Source: Pedobacter sp. KBW06 (lineage in GTDB: Bacteria; Bacteroidota; Bacteroidia; Sphingobacteriales; Sphingobacteriaceae). Taken from it: DNA of 64,000 bases. Made by a program: the position numbers and the translations under genes. The notes beneath the pieces are model-generated. The model was given only the letters and a program-made list of their open reading frames with translations, was not told the DNA's origin and did not search any database. The stretch lies in contig NZ_QAJL01000009.1 of assembly GCF_003852525.1 (NCBI RefSeq), forward strand, positions 62,001 to 126,000, written 5' to 3'. Below, one piece after another: positions 17,482-26,182 of the stretch (position 1 is its first letter; the number at the start of each line of letters is the position of its first letter).

Positions 17482-18681
17482 TTAATATACAGGAGGTGCG
17501 TATTTCCGCTGTACCGTGGTTAAGAAAACCTTTCCATTTACAATTTCCAGGGTATTGACTGTTCCAAATGTCCTGGGGTTATAAGTTCCTGAATGAACAT
17601 TGACCAGCAGATTGGGTAACATGGCTGCGCCTCCCCAGTCCGCAAATGGCCTTACCAGTCCATTTTCAAAGCAATTGACGATCGCAAAATTCCCTTCATT
17701 GTCATTATAAAGCTCATAGTGCAGGTAGTTCTCCAAAGAGTTTCCCGGAGGCAGGAAAAAGAAACGCTGCCAGATTTTAGTGGAGATGTTATTGCTTCCT
17801 GCATCCGCAAAGACCGGAAAACTAAAATAAGGATGCACCTTACCCGATTCGGTATCCCGGTGGATGGTGCCCATGAACGCTTTATTATGTCCGTTGATCG
17901 CCCGGTCAAACCATTGCCCTTGTCCCTGGTCATAATTTACCAGTGAATAGTAAACATTCATCACATCCTTAATCCCAAAATTCATCATCCCCATTCGCTC
18001 GAATTTATCTTTAAACCCTGCGTTTGCACTCCAGAACCCTTTGGAACTCATGTTATAGATATTGACGTATACCAGGGAATCTGATAACGGCATTTTATGA
18101 AATTGTTCCTGTCTCAGGATCATCCCGTTCTCGCGGGTATTAAAATCTTTCTGCAGCAGGTGCAGGGTAAAGACTTCTCCCTTTTCCAGGTTCAGCACCG
18201 TATCGATCAGCACTTTGCTCCTCAACTGTTTAGGCAATTGCAGAAAGGGCACTTCACTTTTGGGGCGGTAAACAAACATCACCCTTCTTTTTCCTGAGGG
18301 CACCTGTGCCCAGCTGCTCAGGTCATAGCCATTCAGTACCGGCCCAACGAGTACATTTTCTTTTCCCGGATACTCCGGGTTAAATACCGAAGTGCTGTTC
18401 CCGATATGGGAAGGATAAGGTGGCGCATAATAATCTCTTTTGTCCAGAAAATCCCCGAGAACTTCCGCGCCTGTGACTGTTCCTTCCCCATCAAACTTAG
18501 GTTCGATGAGCATGGTGAAAATCGGAAATTGTTCGTTTTTATTCTCTACCGTCAGGTTATAGGTAAAGTTATTGAACACCCTGAGGTAAGCCGGGGAGTC
18601 CATTTTGGTATATTCGATCTTACCACAGGCAGTCAGGCAGAACAATAAGATGATCAGGTAATTTATGCTTATTTTTTTCAT
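17482..18681 (-). CDS. Unknown lipoprotein in the FAS1/IPT cluster
   Basis: Predicted lipoprotein of 399 residues (LLFCLTAC lipobox, then GKIEYT). I do not recognise a specific family. The start (SPAYLRVFNNFTYNLTVENK) and the middle (LVYVNIYNMSSKGF) look like beta-sandwich strands similar in style to DUF4397 modules, as in the gene upstream. Aromatic residues and Gly/Pro loops are frequent, and no catalytic motif is evident. It sits 68 bases after the DUF4397-like gene and 8 before the first FAS1 gene, in the same orientation, so it is very likely part of the same surface complex. The function is unknown. Confidence 0.7.
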   Translation of the reverse strand: MKKISINYLIILLFCLTACGKIEYTKMDSPAYLRVFNNFTYNLTVENKNEQFPIFTMLIEPKFDGEGTVTGAEVLGDFLDKRDYYAPPYPSHIGNSTSVFNPEYPGKENVLVGPVLNGYDLSSWAQVPSGKRRVMFVYRPKSEVPFLQLPKQLRSKVLIDTVLNLEKGEVFTLHLLQKDFNTRENGMILRQEQFHKMPLSDSLVYVNIYNMSSKGFWSANAGFKDKFERMGMMNFGIKDVMNVYYSLVNYDQGQGQWFDRAINGHNKAFMGTIHRDTESGKVHPYFSFPVFADAGSNNISTKIWQRFFFLPPGNSLENYLHYELYNDNEGNFAIVNCFENGLVRPFADWGGAAMLPNLLVNVHSGTYNPRTFGTVNTLEIVNGKVFLTTVQRKYAPPVY

Positions 18682-18749
18682 TTAGTTGTGGTTTAGGTTC
18701 TTTGATATGGAGGCCCTGGTTAATGGCCCGGTGTGTGCATCATTTCTTG

Positions 18750-20555
18750 TCAGAGGTTATGTTTAACCACAATCATCTTTGCTTTGAATGCCTCCGGAAC
18801 CTGAGCCCCGGTTCTTCCGATCAGGGCAACGCTGTAAATGCCCGGTTCATGAAAAGGCATTGTCTTGGAGCCCGAGGTGTAGAGTTCTTTACGGGCAATG
18901 AAGTTTTCATTGGTCAGGATTTTGATGTCGCTTGCCCATACTCCCGGCGTTACCTGAGGGGTAGACCGGTAAGCGAGGATTTCATATTCCCTGCTTGACC
19001 AGTCTCCCCAAGTATAAGGAAAGCGCTCAGGTGCCTGCCCCGGTCTGAGGTTATAGACTGCGGGATTGTCTTTTTTATCGCCTAAAACCTGTCCGTTTTT
19101 TGCTGTTACCGTCAGATAAGGAATATCCGGACAGAGGTTCAGGAAGCGTTTGCTGAATGGCATGGCAAAATACCGGTAATCATAGGAAGCATCTTCTTCA
19201 CTGGTTCCGGCATGGATCACTCCGCTCAGGTCGTTATTGGTGACCACTATTCTGGCAGGCCCTTCCGCTGTCGGATACAGCCATAAAGTATAATTCATTC
19301 CCGGATCAAGCGTTCGTTCCATTTGTGCCAGCACTTTTCCCGTTTGATCCAGCGCTTCAATCTGTTGTTTACCTGTTGATTTTGTCTGATAGACGCTTGC
19401 TGTTGCATATTTTAAATTTTCAGCAAGTGTTTCGCCATTCAGGCGGAAACTGACCGTTTGTTCCGGCAAGGCATTTACCGCCTGTACCCGGGCAAAAGAC
19501 TGGTTGACCTCCGGTTTTTTATCGACAATAATTTTAAAGGAATTCTGGTATTTAAAATCGGTATAGTTCAGTTCATTTTTGAAAAACTCACAGCCAAATG
19601 GGTTGACTACGATGGTATACACCCCTCCTGGCTGATAAGTTTGTATCGGTGCATAGACTATGTACGAAGGGTCGAAAATAGTGCGGGGCATGGATGAACT
19701 CGGCGGATCAATAATTCTATTGGGCGTATTGCCTGTCGCCCCTGCGATTTCTCTTCCTTTTTCATTTAACACTTTAAACTGATAGGTCCCATATGGAATT
19801 TCCACATAGTCGGAAACCTTTTTCAGCGGATCAACATTGCTCGTGGCATTGCTTACCGGGCGGCCATCCGCATAGGCCAATGAAATTTTCCCGTAATGTT
19901 CTTCAAATGGTCCGTTAAAATTAGAGCGGGGGCCCAGTTTGAAGGAAAGGTTAATGACCCTGATCTTAAAATAACCCTTTTTAGGTTCCGTTTCATCGCG
20001 TTCTGTCATCAGGTAATCCGCTTTTCCCCCCATTACTGCGCTGTTGACCACATAATAATCCATGGGTTTATTGTTTTCCATGCCGATGGAAAAGTTAGCC
20101 ATCTCATAAGGATTCCCATCGGTGTCCAGGTTCTGCAAAGTTAGGTTCAGGATATGATCGGTACCAAACAAGGCAGCAGGAACCTGCCAGATCGCCCCGA
20201 CTTTTGCATCTGTATTTTCGACACTCCACCAGCTGTTGCCCATACGTCCATCCTGAGGGAAATATTTGGTACCGGGAAATTTATAATGATTTTCCTTATA
20301 AGCAGGGTCACTGGGATGAATTGGAATCACAAAATTGGTCAGGCTGTCGCCATTCGCGATCACATGGTCATAGCCAAACAGATCAACAATCCTTGTTCCC
20401 GATAAATTTCCAGTGACGCGTTCTATAGCCGTATCCCTTTGAAAATTGATTTTTTCTTTCTTACAGGAGTAAGACAGCAATAAGCTGATGACAGCTGCAT
20501 AAACCCATTTCCGGGAATACCGGCTGCTGACTTTGTGCTTTACTTCTTTAAACAT
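18750..20555 (-). CDS. DUF4397-like surface lipoprotein
   Basis: Lipoprotein of 601 residues; a basic N-terminus (VKHKVSSRYSRK), then a hydrophobic helix and the lipobox LLSYSC with KKEK after it. At least two modules resemble DUF4397: FKIRVINLSF with SDYVEIPYGTYQFKVLNEKG (about residues 195-270) and FARVQAVNALPEQTVSFRLN with LDPGMNYTLWLYP (about 345-440). The N-terminal 180 residues and the C-terminal 130 are unassigned beta-rich sequence. DUF4397 modules are Ig-like and often occur beside FAS1 proteins. It begins 2 bases after the TonB receptor stop, so it probably serves as that receptor's extracellular partner in the place usually taken by SusD. Confidence 0.75.
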   Translation of the reverse strand: MFKEVKHKVSSRYSRKWVYAAVISLLLSYSCKKEKINFQRDTAIERVTGNLSGTRIVDLFGYDHVIANGDSLTNFVIPIHPSDPAYKENHYKFPGTKYFPQDGRMGNSWWSVENTDAKVGAIWQVPAALFGTDHILNLTLQNLDTDGNPYEMANFSIGMENNKPMDYYVVNSAVMGGKADYLMTERDETEPKKGYFKIRVINLSFKLGPRSNFNGPFEEHYGKISLAYADGRPVSNATSNVDPLKKVSDYVEIPYGTYQFKVLNEKGREIAGATGNTPNRIIDPPSSSMPRTIFDPSYIVYAPIQTYQPGGVYTIVVNPFGCEFFKNELNYTDFKYQNSFKIIVDKKPEVNQSFARVQAVNALPEQTVSFRLNGETLAENLKYATASVYQTKSTGKQQIEALDQTGKVLAQMERTLDPGMNYTLWLYPTAEGPARIVVTNNDLSGVIHAGTSEEDASYDYRYFAMPFSKRFLNLCPDIPYLTVTAKNGQVLGDKKDNPAVYNLRPGQAPERFPYTWGDWSSREYEILAYRSTPQVTPGVWASDIKILTNENFIARKELYTSGSKTMPFHEPGIYSVALIGRTGAQVPEAFKAKMIVVKHNL

Positions 20556-20557
20556 GA

Positions 20558-23500
20558 CTAAAATAAATTATAGGTAAAACCAAGCATGACTTCCATTCCT
20601 CTTTTAAAACTGCGGTTCAGGTATTCGTTGCCATACCATTTGCCTCCGGTACCCGGATTGGCATACACCGTCTGGATGTTGGGGTTTAAGATGTTTTTTG
20701 CATAGCCTTTAAAGAGGACTTTCTTCGCTAACCGCTGACTGAATACAAAATCCAGCATTGGTACCGGGCGTGTGTATAAATCCGGTTCTCCGGTCAGGTT
20801 GATCTGCACCAGTCTTTCTCCTACCATATTGAAAGAGGTGGTCAGGTCTGTACCCGTCTTTTTATTGGTATAGTTGAGCCAGGAATTGATAGAGTAAGGT
20901 GCCTGTTCAAACAAGGGGCTATTTTTTGGCGTATGCCGGTCTAAAGATTTACCGGCATTGTAACGTGCTGTTGATTTATTGATGAGGCTTCTTGCCAGCA
21001 TCATGTTGGAGCCGACAAAGAAATTTTTCAATGGATACCAGATTCTTTCCAGGTCTTTGACGATCTCCATTTCTATTCCCCAGACTTTACCGGTATTCTC
21101 ATCGTTCTGATACTGTATCGTAGGAAACTCAGGATAAGTAGCCGCCAGTCCGTCTGTTTTTAAATTGAATACCCTGACCAGTTGGTTATCAATTTGTTTT
21201 CCAAATACCGAGAAAGCCAGTACTTCACCTGAATTCGGGAACCATTCCCACCTGAAATCCAGATTTTGTGTGTGCTGGTTCACCAGCTTTGGATTTCCGA
21301 TCACAAGTCCCATCTGAAAGGCATCAAATTCAAAAACATTGGTGATTTCTCTCAGCTCCGGCCTCGCTAAAGTCGTGTTGAAGGCCGCCCTGAAATTCAT
21401 ATTTTTATGAAGGGAATAATTCAGGTTCAAGGAGTAATAAGGTTTATAATTGACATTGTGAACAGAGTTGGGCTCCACCAGGATCAATGGAATCTTTGAT
21501 CCGTCTGCTGTAGGTGCAGACAATGCAGGGTCCAGAAAGACATTCGAGGTATCGACCACAGACCCTATGCTGGTCATCTCAAAGCGGACCCCGCCTGCCA
21601 GCCGGATCTTTTCAGAAAGACGGACATCCAGCATGGTGTATACCGCATTTGTTTCATAGTATCCTTTATAGTTGTTCGGCGATTTCTGGCTGTTGTATAA
21701 AAAGCCACCTATGGGCATCATTCCCTCCCCTTGTCCGGACAAAGGCGCATGAACTCCGATCACCTCATTGCTCACCAAACGGTTCAGGTCTCCTTCCACA
21801 TCATACAGTGGCAATGCCCCGTTTCTGTTGAAATTTGAACCCGGCAGCAACAAATGGTTCTCTGTAAAACTTCTTTCCCGGAAGAGGTAATTGACCCCTG
21901 TTTTAAATTCCTGTTTTTGTCCGAAGAGGTTAAAGGGAATGCTTAAGTCGGCTTTATAATTGTAATTCTTTTCCTCCAGTTTACGCCACCTCCGTCCGTT
22001 AGGTTCTGCCTGGATAATTCCATAGGCACCAAATCCATTGACGTATCCGGAACTCAGTGCATATAAATGTTTGGAATAAGTTCTGATACCTCCCACACCT
22101 GATTCTGCAATCTGGGGCCTCATGTACCAGCCACCACCTGTTGGGGTATAATTGGCAAGGGTTACAAAACGATAATCCGGCTCATTCTGACTGGAATTTG
22201 AAGAAGCGATATTATAGCTGAGCTGTGGCGAATTTAGGCCCTTAGTAATTTTATGCTCTCCCTGAATGTTGAAGATATTTAAGGTCCGGTAAGATTGTTT
22301 AATCGAATAGATGTCGCTGGACACCGCTCCCGGCAGTCCTGAATATTGATATCCACCAGCTAAATTTGTCGCCGTATTTTCACCACCCCAGCTTCCCATA
22401 TACTGGGCACTGATTTCATGGCGCTCATTGAAGCGGTAAGCCAGGCCGCCAAGCACCCCATAGTTTAAAATTTCAGCACCGGTATTTTCTTTATAGGTCT
22501 GATATTTACCCATATACAAACCATTTGGTGTCACATAATTGGGAATGTTCCGAAAGCTATATACATCCTTATTTCCGGTAATTACCCCCTGATAAATACT
22601 GTACTGTGTCAAATCCCCCTGATAGGTATCCGTAATGCGGCGGTAATAATTCCCTCCGAGGATCAATCCGATTTTATGTTTTTTAAAGACCTTAAAATTA
22701 TTTCCATAGGTCATGGAATACAATTGATTTAAGGGTGCTTTTTGATAACCCGTTTTCAGGGCAGGATCGAAGCTCTGCATAATGGAATTGATGCGGTTGA
22801 CTTCCTTTTGGGTTTCCAGGCTATAATTGGTATTGGCAATCAGCTTCTGGACCGAGCCCAATCCATCGGGATACTTTTCAGAAAGCGCCAGGAAATCAGG
22901 TCTCAGGTTTTTATCGTTGATTCTGGTTCCCAAAATCCCCATATCACTGTTGTAGAAGCTATTGTAGTTTCCTCTGAAACCTACATTGGAATTGAATCCC
23001 GATTGTGCAACCACTTCAAATGTCTGAGACTCGGGAATAGATTTGGTCTTTAATTCAATAATTCCCGATGCTGCATCAGCCGGCTTATCCGGAGTTACAG
23101 TTTTATATACGGTAATGTTATCCAGCAGGGACGCCGGAACAAGGTCTAAGGGAATAGAAGTACGGTCCGGATCCGAAGATGCCAATCGCACGCCATTTAG
23201 CTGTGCGATGACACTTCGTTCACCTAATCCCCTGATGGCCACAAACTTTTCATCGGTCACCGTTACCCCTGTTACCCGTTGCAAGGCCTGCGTGGTTGTG
23301 ATACTTGCTGTTCTTTCTATTTGCTGTGCAGAAATTGCGTCCTGTACAATTCCGGATAACCTTCTTTCATCAAGTACCGCAGCTTCTGTATTCGCCTTTC
23401 TCCTGGCATGTACCGTTACTTCTTTTAAGGCGGTACTCAAAATTTTCAAACCCACATTTTGTACAGACCTCGCATCATCTACACGTACTTCTGCCGACTG

Positions 23501-24067
23501 GTAGCCTATGGATTGAAATTGCAGGGTCACCCCATAACCCGGAATCTTCAAAGAAAAATTGCCCTGATTGTCGGTGAATGTCGAAGCCTGCGCCCCCTTT
23601 ATCCTTACGGAAACCCCTATTAATGATTCTTTCGTCTTTTCGTCGATCACCCTCCCTGTAATCAGAAATTGCGCAGATCTGGTCACTACAGATACAAAGC
23701 CGTTCAGCTCCACATAGGTAAGCGGCGTCCCCGATAATACCTGTTCCAAAGCATGTCTGACGGTAATTTTTGGAGAAGAGATCGTTAACTTCTTTTCATA
23801 ACCTTTGATGAGGTCGTCCCGCATCAAAAAACGAATCCCGCTTTCTTTTTCAATGGCAAGTATGCTTTCTTTCATACCCGCATTTTTAATAGATAGCCTG
23901 ATCGCCTGATCTAAACCCTGACTATGCCCTTCCCGGGCAAACAAGAGACTCACAAATATTAATGTCGTTACCGTTAAAACAAATGAAAATCTCATTAGAA
24001 ACTTGATTCTATCATTTTTAATTAAAAAAAATCTTACGGATGGATAAGGAATAAATCCTTTTTGCAT
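20558..24067 (-). CDS. TonB-dependent receptor with STN signalling domain
   Basis: Outer-membrane receptor of 1169 residues. After the signal peptide comes an STN domain (about residues 55-130; MKESILAIEKESGIRFLM and TVRHALEQVLSGTPLTYVEL), a carboxypeptidase-like domain (ITGRVIDEKTKESLIGVSVR), the plug (FVAIRGLGERSVIAQLNGVR, ITVYKTVTPDKPADAASG) and a barrel ending in MLGFTYNLF. The plug style (RGLGER, LNG, K-T-V-T-P-D) is that of the receptor group without a SusD partner, distinct from the three SusC proteins here. The STN domain is the part that contacts FecR-type anti-sigma factors, and a FecR gene lies directly upstream. Substrate unknown. Confidence 0.92.
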   Translation of the reverse strand: MQKGFIPYPSVRFFLIKNDRIKFLMRFSFVLTVTTLIFVSLLFAREGHSQGLDQAIRLSIKNAGMKESILAIEKESGIRFLMRDDLIKGYEKKLTISSPKITVRHALEQVLSGTPLTYVELNGFVSVVTRSAQFLITGRVIDEKTKESLIGVSVRIKGAQASTFTDNQGNFSLKIPGYGVTLQFQSIGYQSAEVRVDDARSVQNVGLKILSTALKEVTVHARRKANTEAAVLDERRLSGIVQDAISAQQIERTASITTTQALQRVTGVTVTDEKFVAIRGLGERSVIAQLNGVRLASSDPDRTSIPLDLVPASLLDNITVYKTVTPDKPADAASGIIELKTKSIPESQTFEVVAQSGFNSNVGFRGNYNSFYNSDMGILGTRINDKNLRPDFLALSEKYPDGLGSVQKLIANTNYSLETQKEVNRINSIMQSFDPALKTGYQKAPLNQLYSMTYGNNFKVFKKHKIGLILGGNYYRRITDTYQGDLTQYSIYQGVITGNKDVYSFRNIPNYVTPNGLYMGKYQTYKENTGAEILNYGVLGGLAYRFNERHEISAQYMGSWGGENTATNLAGGYQYSGLPGAVSSDIYSIKQSYRTLNIFNIQGEHKITKGLNSPQLSYNIASSNSSQNEPDYRFVTLANYTPTGGGWYMRPQIAESGVGGIRTYSKHLYALSSGYVNGFGAYGIIQAEPNGRRWRKLEEKNYNYKADLSIPFNLFGQKQEFKTGVNYLFRERSFTENHLLLPGSNFNRNGALPLYDVEGDLNRLVSNEVIGVHAPLSGQGEGMMPIGGFLYNSQKSPNNYKGYYETNAVYTMLDVRLSEKIRLAGGVRFEMTSIGSVVDTSNVFLDPALSAPTADGSKIPLILVEPNSVHNVNYKPYYSLNLNYSLHKNMNFRAAFNTTLARPELREITNVFEFDAFQMGLVIGNPKLVNQHTQNLDFRWEWFPNSGEVLAFSVFGKQIDNQLVRVFNLKTDGLAATYPEFPTIQYQNDENTGKVWGIEMEIVKDLERIWYPLKNFFVGSNMMLARSLINKSTARYNAGKSLDRHTPKNSPLFEQAPYSINSWLNYTNKKTGTDLTTSFNMVGERLVQINLTGEPDLYTRPVPMLDFVFSQRLAKKVLFKGYAKNILNPNIQTVYANPGTGGKWYGNEYLNRSFKRGMEVMLGFTYNLF

Positions 24068-24123
24068 ACTTTTATAGAATTAGAAGGTTACTCTCGGATT
24101 TCCGAAAGAATCGTGTTAATTAA

Positions 24124-24198
24124 AATAACCAATGTGACGTCCAAATCTTTTGGTTATTGACCCATTTGAAATCGTTCTCCTTTGATGGAGGGCGATTT
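24124..24198 (-). promoter_or_regulatory. Two inverted repeats between fecR and the TonB receptor gene
   Basis: AATAACCAA (24124-24132) pairs with TTGGTTATT (24150-24158) across 17 bases. AAATCG-CTCC (24169-24180) pairs with GGAG-CGATTT (24187-24198) around a six-base loop with small internal mismatches. They fill much of the 175-base gap between the two genes, the longest gap inside the run. They may shape the receptor mRNA leader or cause partial termination so that fecR and the receptor are expressed differently. Function not demonstrated. Confidence 0.45.
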
Positions 24199-24242
24199 TT
24201 ATGTTTTAGTGTAGCATTTTTACATAGTTTTCCGGTTTTAGG

Positions 24243-25271
24243 TTAATAGATGGTGATGACCTTGTCTTTTACTTTATAGTTGAACCCAAACGAAGCGCTT
24301 AAACCATCCAGGAATTGATACACAGGCATATTGCCGTCCAATGTTACCGTAATGGGAATTTGCTTTAAGGTTTCTGAGCTGATATTTATCGATACATTGT
24401 ACCACCTGCTGATTTGGTTGGTAAGTTCTAAAAGTGGCGTCCCATTAAAAACCAGCTGGCCTTGTTTCCAGTTTTTTACATTTTCAATATTGAAACTGGA
24501 TTTTTGTGCTCCCGAATGCTGGTTATAGGATACCTGTTCGCCGGGATTCAGGATCGCCAGTTCCTGGGGCTCTTCATCGGTAAGCCGGTCGACCCGGACT
24601 TTACCACTCGTTACAGAAACCAGAATCGGGCTTCCCTGAAATGAACTGACCTTAAAGGTGGTTCCCAATACCTGAGTCCTTAAGTTTTCGGTATAAATCA
24701 TGAATGGCTTTTCACTATCCTTTGTGACTTCAAAATAGGCTTCGCCTTTTAATATCACTTCTCTTTTATTTCCGGAGAAATCTTTAGAATAAGACAGTGC
24801 ACTGCCAGGGCCAAGATACACCTTGGTTCCATCGGCCAGACTGAAAGTCGAACGGCGGCCCAGAGGATTTTTTTGAACCAGGGCCAGGGACTCCGGCTGA
24901 GCTGATTTATTTTTCCTGTTGGAAATGCTATAAATTCCAACACCCAAAATTAAAGTAGTCAGGACCGCAGCATAACGCAACATCACATTTAGCTTTATTC
25001 TTTTGCCTCCGGGATTGATGGTATCGCTTGTTGCAGGAACAGCTTCAACTACGGTACTGAACTTTGCACTCCATTCCTTTTTCCATTCCGAGAGTTTATC
25101 CGGATCGATCTCTCCTTCGCTTGCAAAGTCCAGATGTTCATTCAGCAGCTCATCCAATAAATGTTGTCCCGCAGCAGTCTCCAGGAATTGGTTGATCCTT
25201 AAAGAAGCTTCAGCGGAACATTGTCCATTTAAAAATTGTAATAACTCGGTTTTATTGATACGTTGCTCCAT
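24243..25271 (-). CDS. FecR family anti-sigma factor (no adjacent sigma gene)
   Basis: Anti-sigma factor of 342 residues: a cytoplasmic helical part with CSAE at residues 18-21, a membrane helix at about 98-115 (MLRYAAVLTTLILGVGIYSI), the FecR domain at about 130-225 (GEAYFEVTKDSEKPFMIYTE, VLGTTFKVSSF), and a DUF4974-type domain to the end (VTVTLDGNMPVYQFLDGL style, ending KVITIY). It is the first gene of the minus-strand run and precedes an STN-bearing TonB receptor, as expected for a surface signalling unit. No sigma factor gene lies upstream: the next 486 bases are empty and the following genes point away. The closest unpaired ECF sigma gene is at 2767-3354. Confidence 0.92.
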   Translation of the reverse strand: MEQRINKTELLQFLNGQCSAEASLRINQFLETAAGQHLLDELLNEHLDFASEGEIDPDKLSEWKKEWSAKFSTVVEAVPATSDTINPGGKRIKLNVMLRYAAVLTTLILGVGIYSISNRKNKSAQPESLALVQKNPLGRRSTFSLADGTKVYLGPGSALSYSKDFSGNKREVILKGEAYFEVTKDSEKPFMIYTENLRTQVLGTTFKVSSFQGSPILVSVTSGKVRVDRLTDEEPQELAILNPGEQVSYNQHSGAQKSSFNIENVKNWKQGQLVFNGTPLLELTNQISRWYNVSINISSETLKQIPITVTLDGNMPVYQFLDGLSASFGFNYKVKDKVITIY

Positions 25272-25757
25272 TTTTCCTTAAATGTCCGGTGGTATACTAA
25301 GCTAAACACCGATTTGAAGCGGCAGTACTATCGTTGATGAAAATATATTTTTATCCGTCCGGAATTTATCGCATCCGCCCAGCATTTTCAACGCCTTTAT
25401 CCGGAGATAAAATGAACGAAAAGAACGATATTTTTTCTTTGTGAACCGAGTGATCGAATTTACATTTAACACCATCAAATGCCAGCCGAGCCCTATTTAA
25501 AGATGATACCTGCCCTTACTTTGAACAAAGACTGATCATTTTCAGCACTGAGAAAACTGCTGGTTTGATGAAGCATTTAAAACGCTATAAAAAATAGAAT
25601 ACAAGAATCTGAATAATACAGTAACTAAACTTAAATGTGATTCAGGGTAACGTAAGGACTTACCATCCAGGGTCGGAAATGCGGAATAACGACATCCATA
25701 TTAAACACAAAATCCGCAACAATAAATTATTCATATAAAAACCTAATCATCAAAAAA
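25272..25757. other. Divergent intergenic region, no gene seen
   Basis: 486 bases between the divergent fecR (minus) and the small gene at 25758 (plus). No ORF of credible coding character and no RNA gene was recognised. It must contain promoters for both sides, but I did not find a convincing TTG/TAnnTTTG pair. This absence matters because a sigma gene would normally be expected here next to fecR. Confidence 0.6.
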
Positions 25758-26099
25758 ATGGAACTAAAAAGTGAAAATGCAAAGTCATTCTTTGCCAGTC
25801 TGTATGCCGCAAAACATGTAGACACCGACGGACATTTCGATTCAATGGTTACTTCTCTTGTTGCTAAACATGGCGATAAAGTGATCACCGGGGACCAGGC
25901 CTTACAGGGCTTAATGTTTAACTACGTCCTTTCAGATCCTAAAAACGTAGCAGAAGGCAAAAAAATCTCTGCTGCTTTGGCTGGAATCAAACAACGTTCG
26001 GTGGATGCCTTCCTTAAATCTTTTCCAAAATCAGACCTCAACACTTTGATTGATGCGGCAAAAAATGCCGGTTATTCGGTCGATATCTTAAAAAAATAG
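25758..26099 (+). CDS. Small hypothetical protein
   Basis: 113 residues, with no signal peptide and no membrane segment. It appears mostly helical (FFASLYAAKHVDTDGHFDSM, AEGKKISAALAGIKQRSVDA, DLNTLIDAAKNAGYSVDILK). I do not recognise the family. The ATG is preceded by an A-rich stretch usual for translation starts in this phylum. A hairpin separates it from the double-cupin gene 83 bases downstream on the same strand, and the two may be co-transcribed. The composition looks coding and the start and stop are clean, so I regard it as a real gene of unknown role. Confidence 0.6.
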   Translation: MELKSENAKSFFASLYAAKHVDTDGHFDSMVTSLVAKHGDKVITGDQALQGLMFNYVLSDPKNVAEGKKISAALAGIKQRSVDAFLKSFPKSDLNTLIDAAKNAGYSVDILKK

Positions 26100-26109
26100 A
26101 CACCAATAT

Positions 26110-26139
26110 GCAGGGAGCGGTTTTTTAACCGTCCCCTGC
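26110..26139 (+). promoter_or_regulatory. Intercistronic hairpin
   Basis: An almost perfect 13-bp stem (GCAGGGAGCGGTT with AACCGTCCCCTGC, two central mismatches) with a TTTT loop, between two plus-strand genes. No T-run follows on the plus strand, so it is more likely an RNA-processing or stabilising structure, or a weak terminator, than a strong stop. Confidence 0.5.
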
Positions 26140-26182
26140 TGCTTAAAACTCATTTCAAATGAAATCATAAAAACCTACGCTC

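Noticed and set aside
20558..24067. Calling the STN receptor a SusC protein
   Set aside because: Its plug motifs differ from the three SusC proteins here and no SusD follows it. It was kept as a general TonB-dependent receptor.
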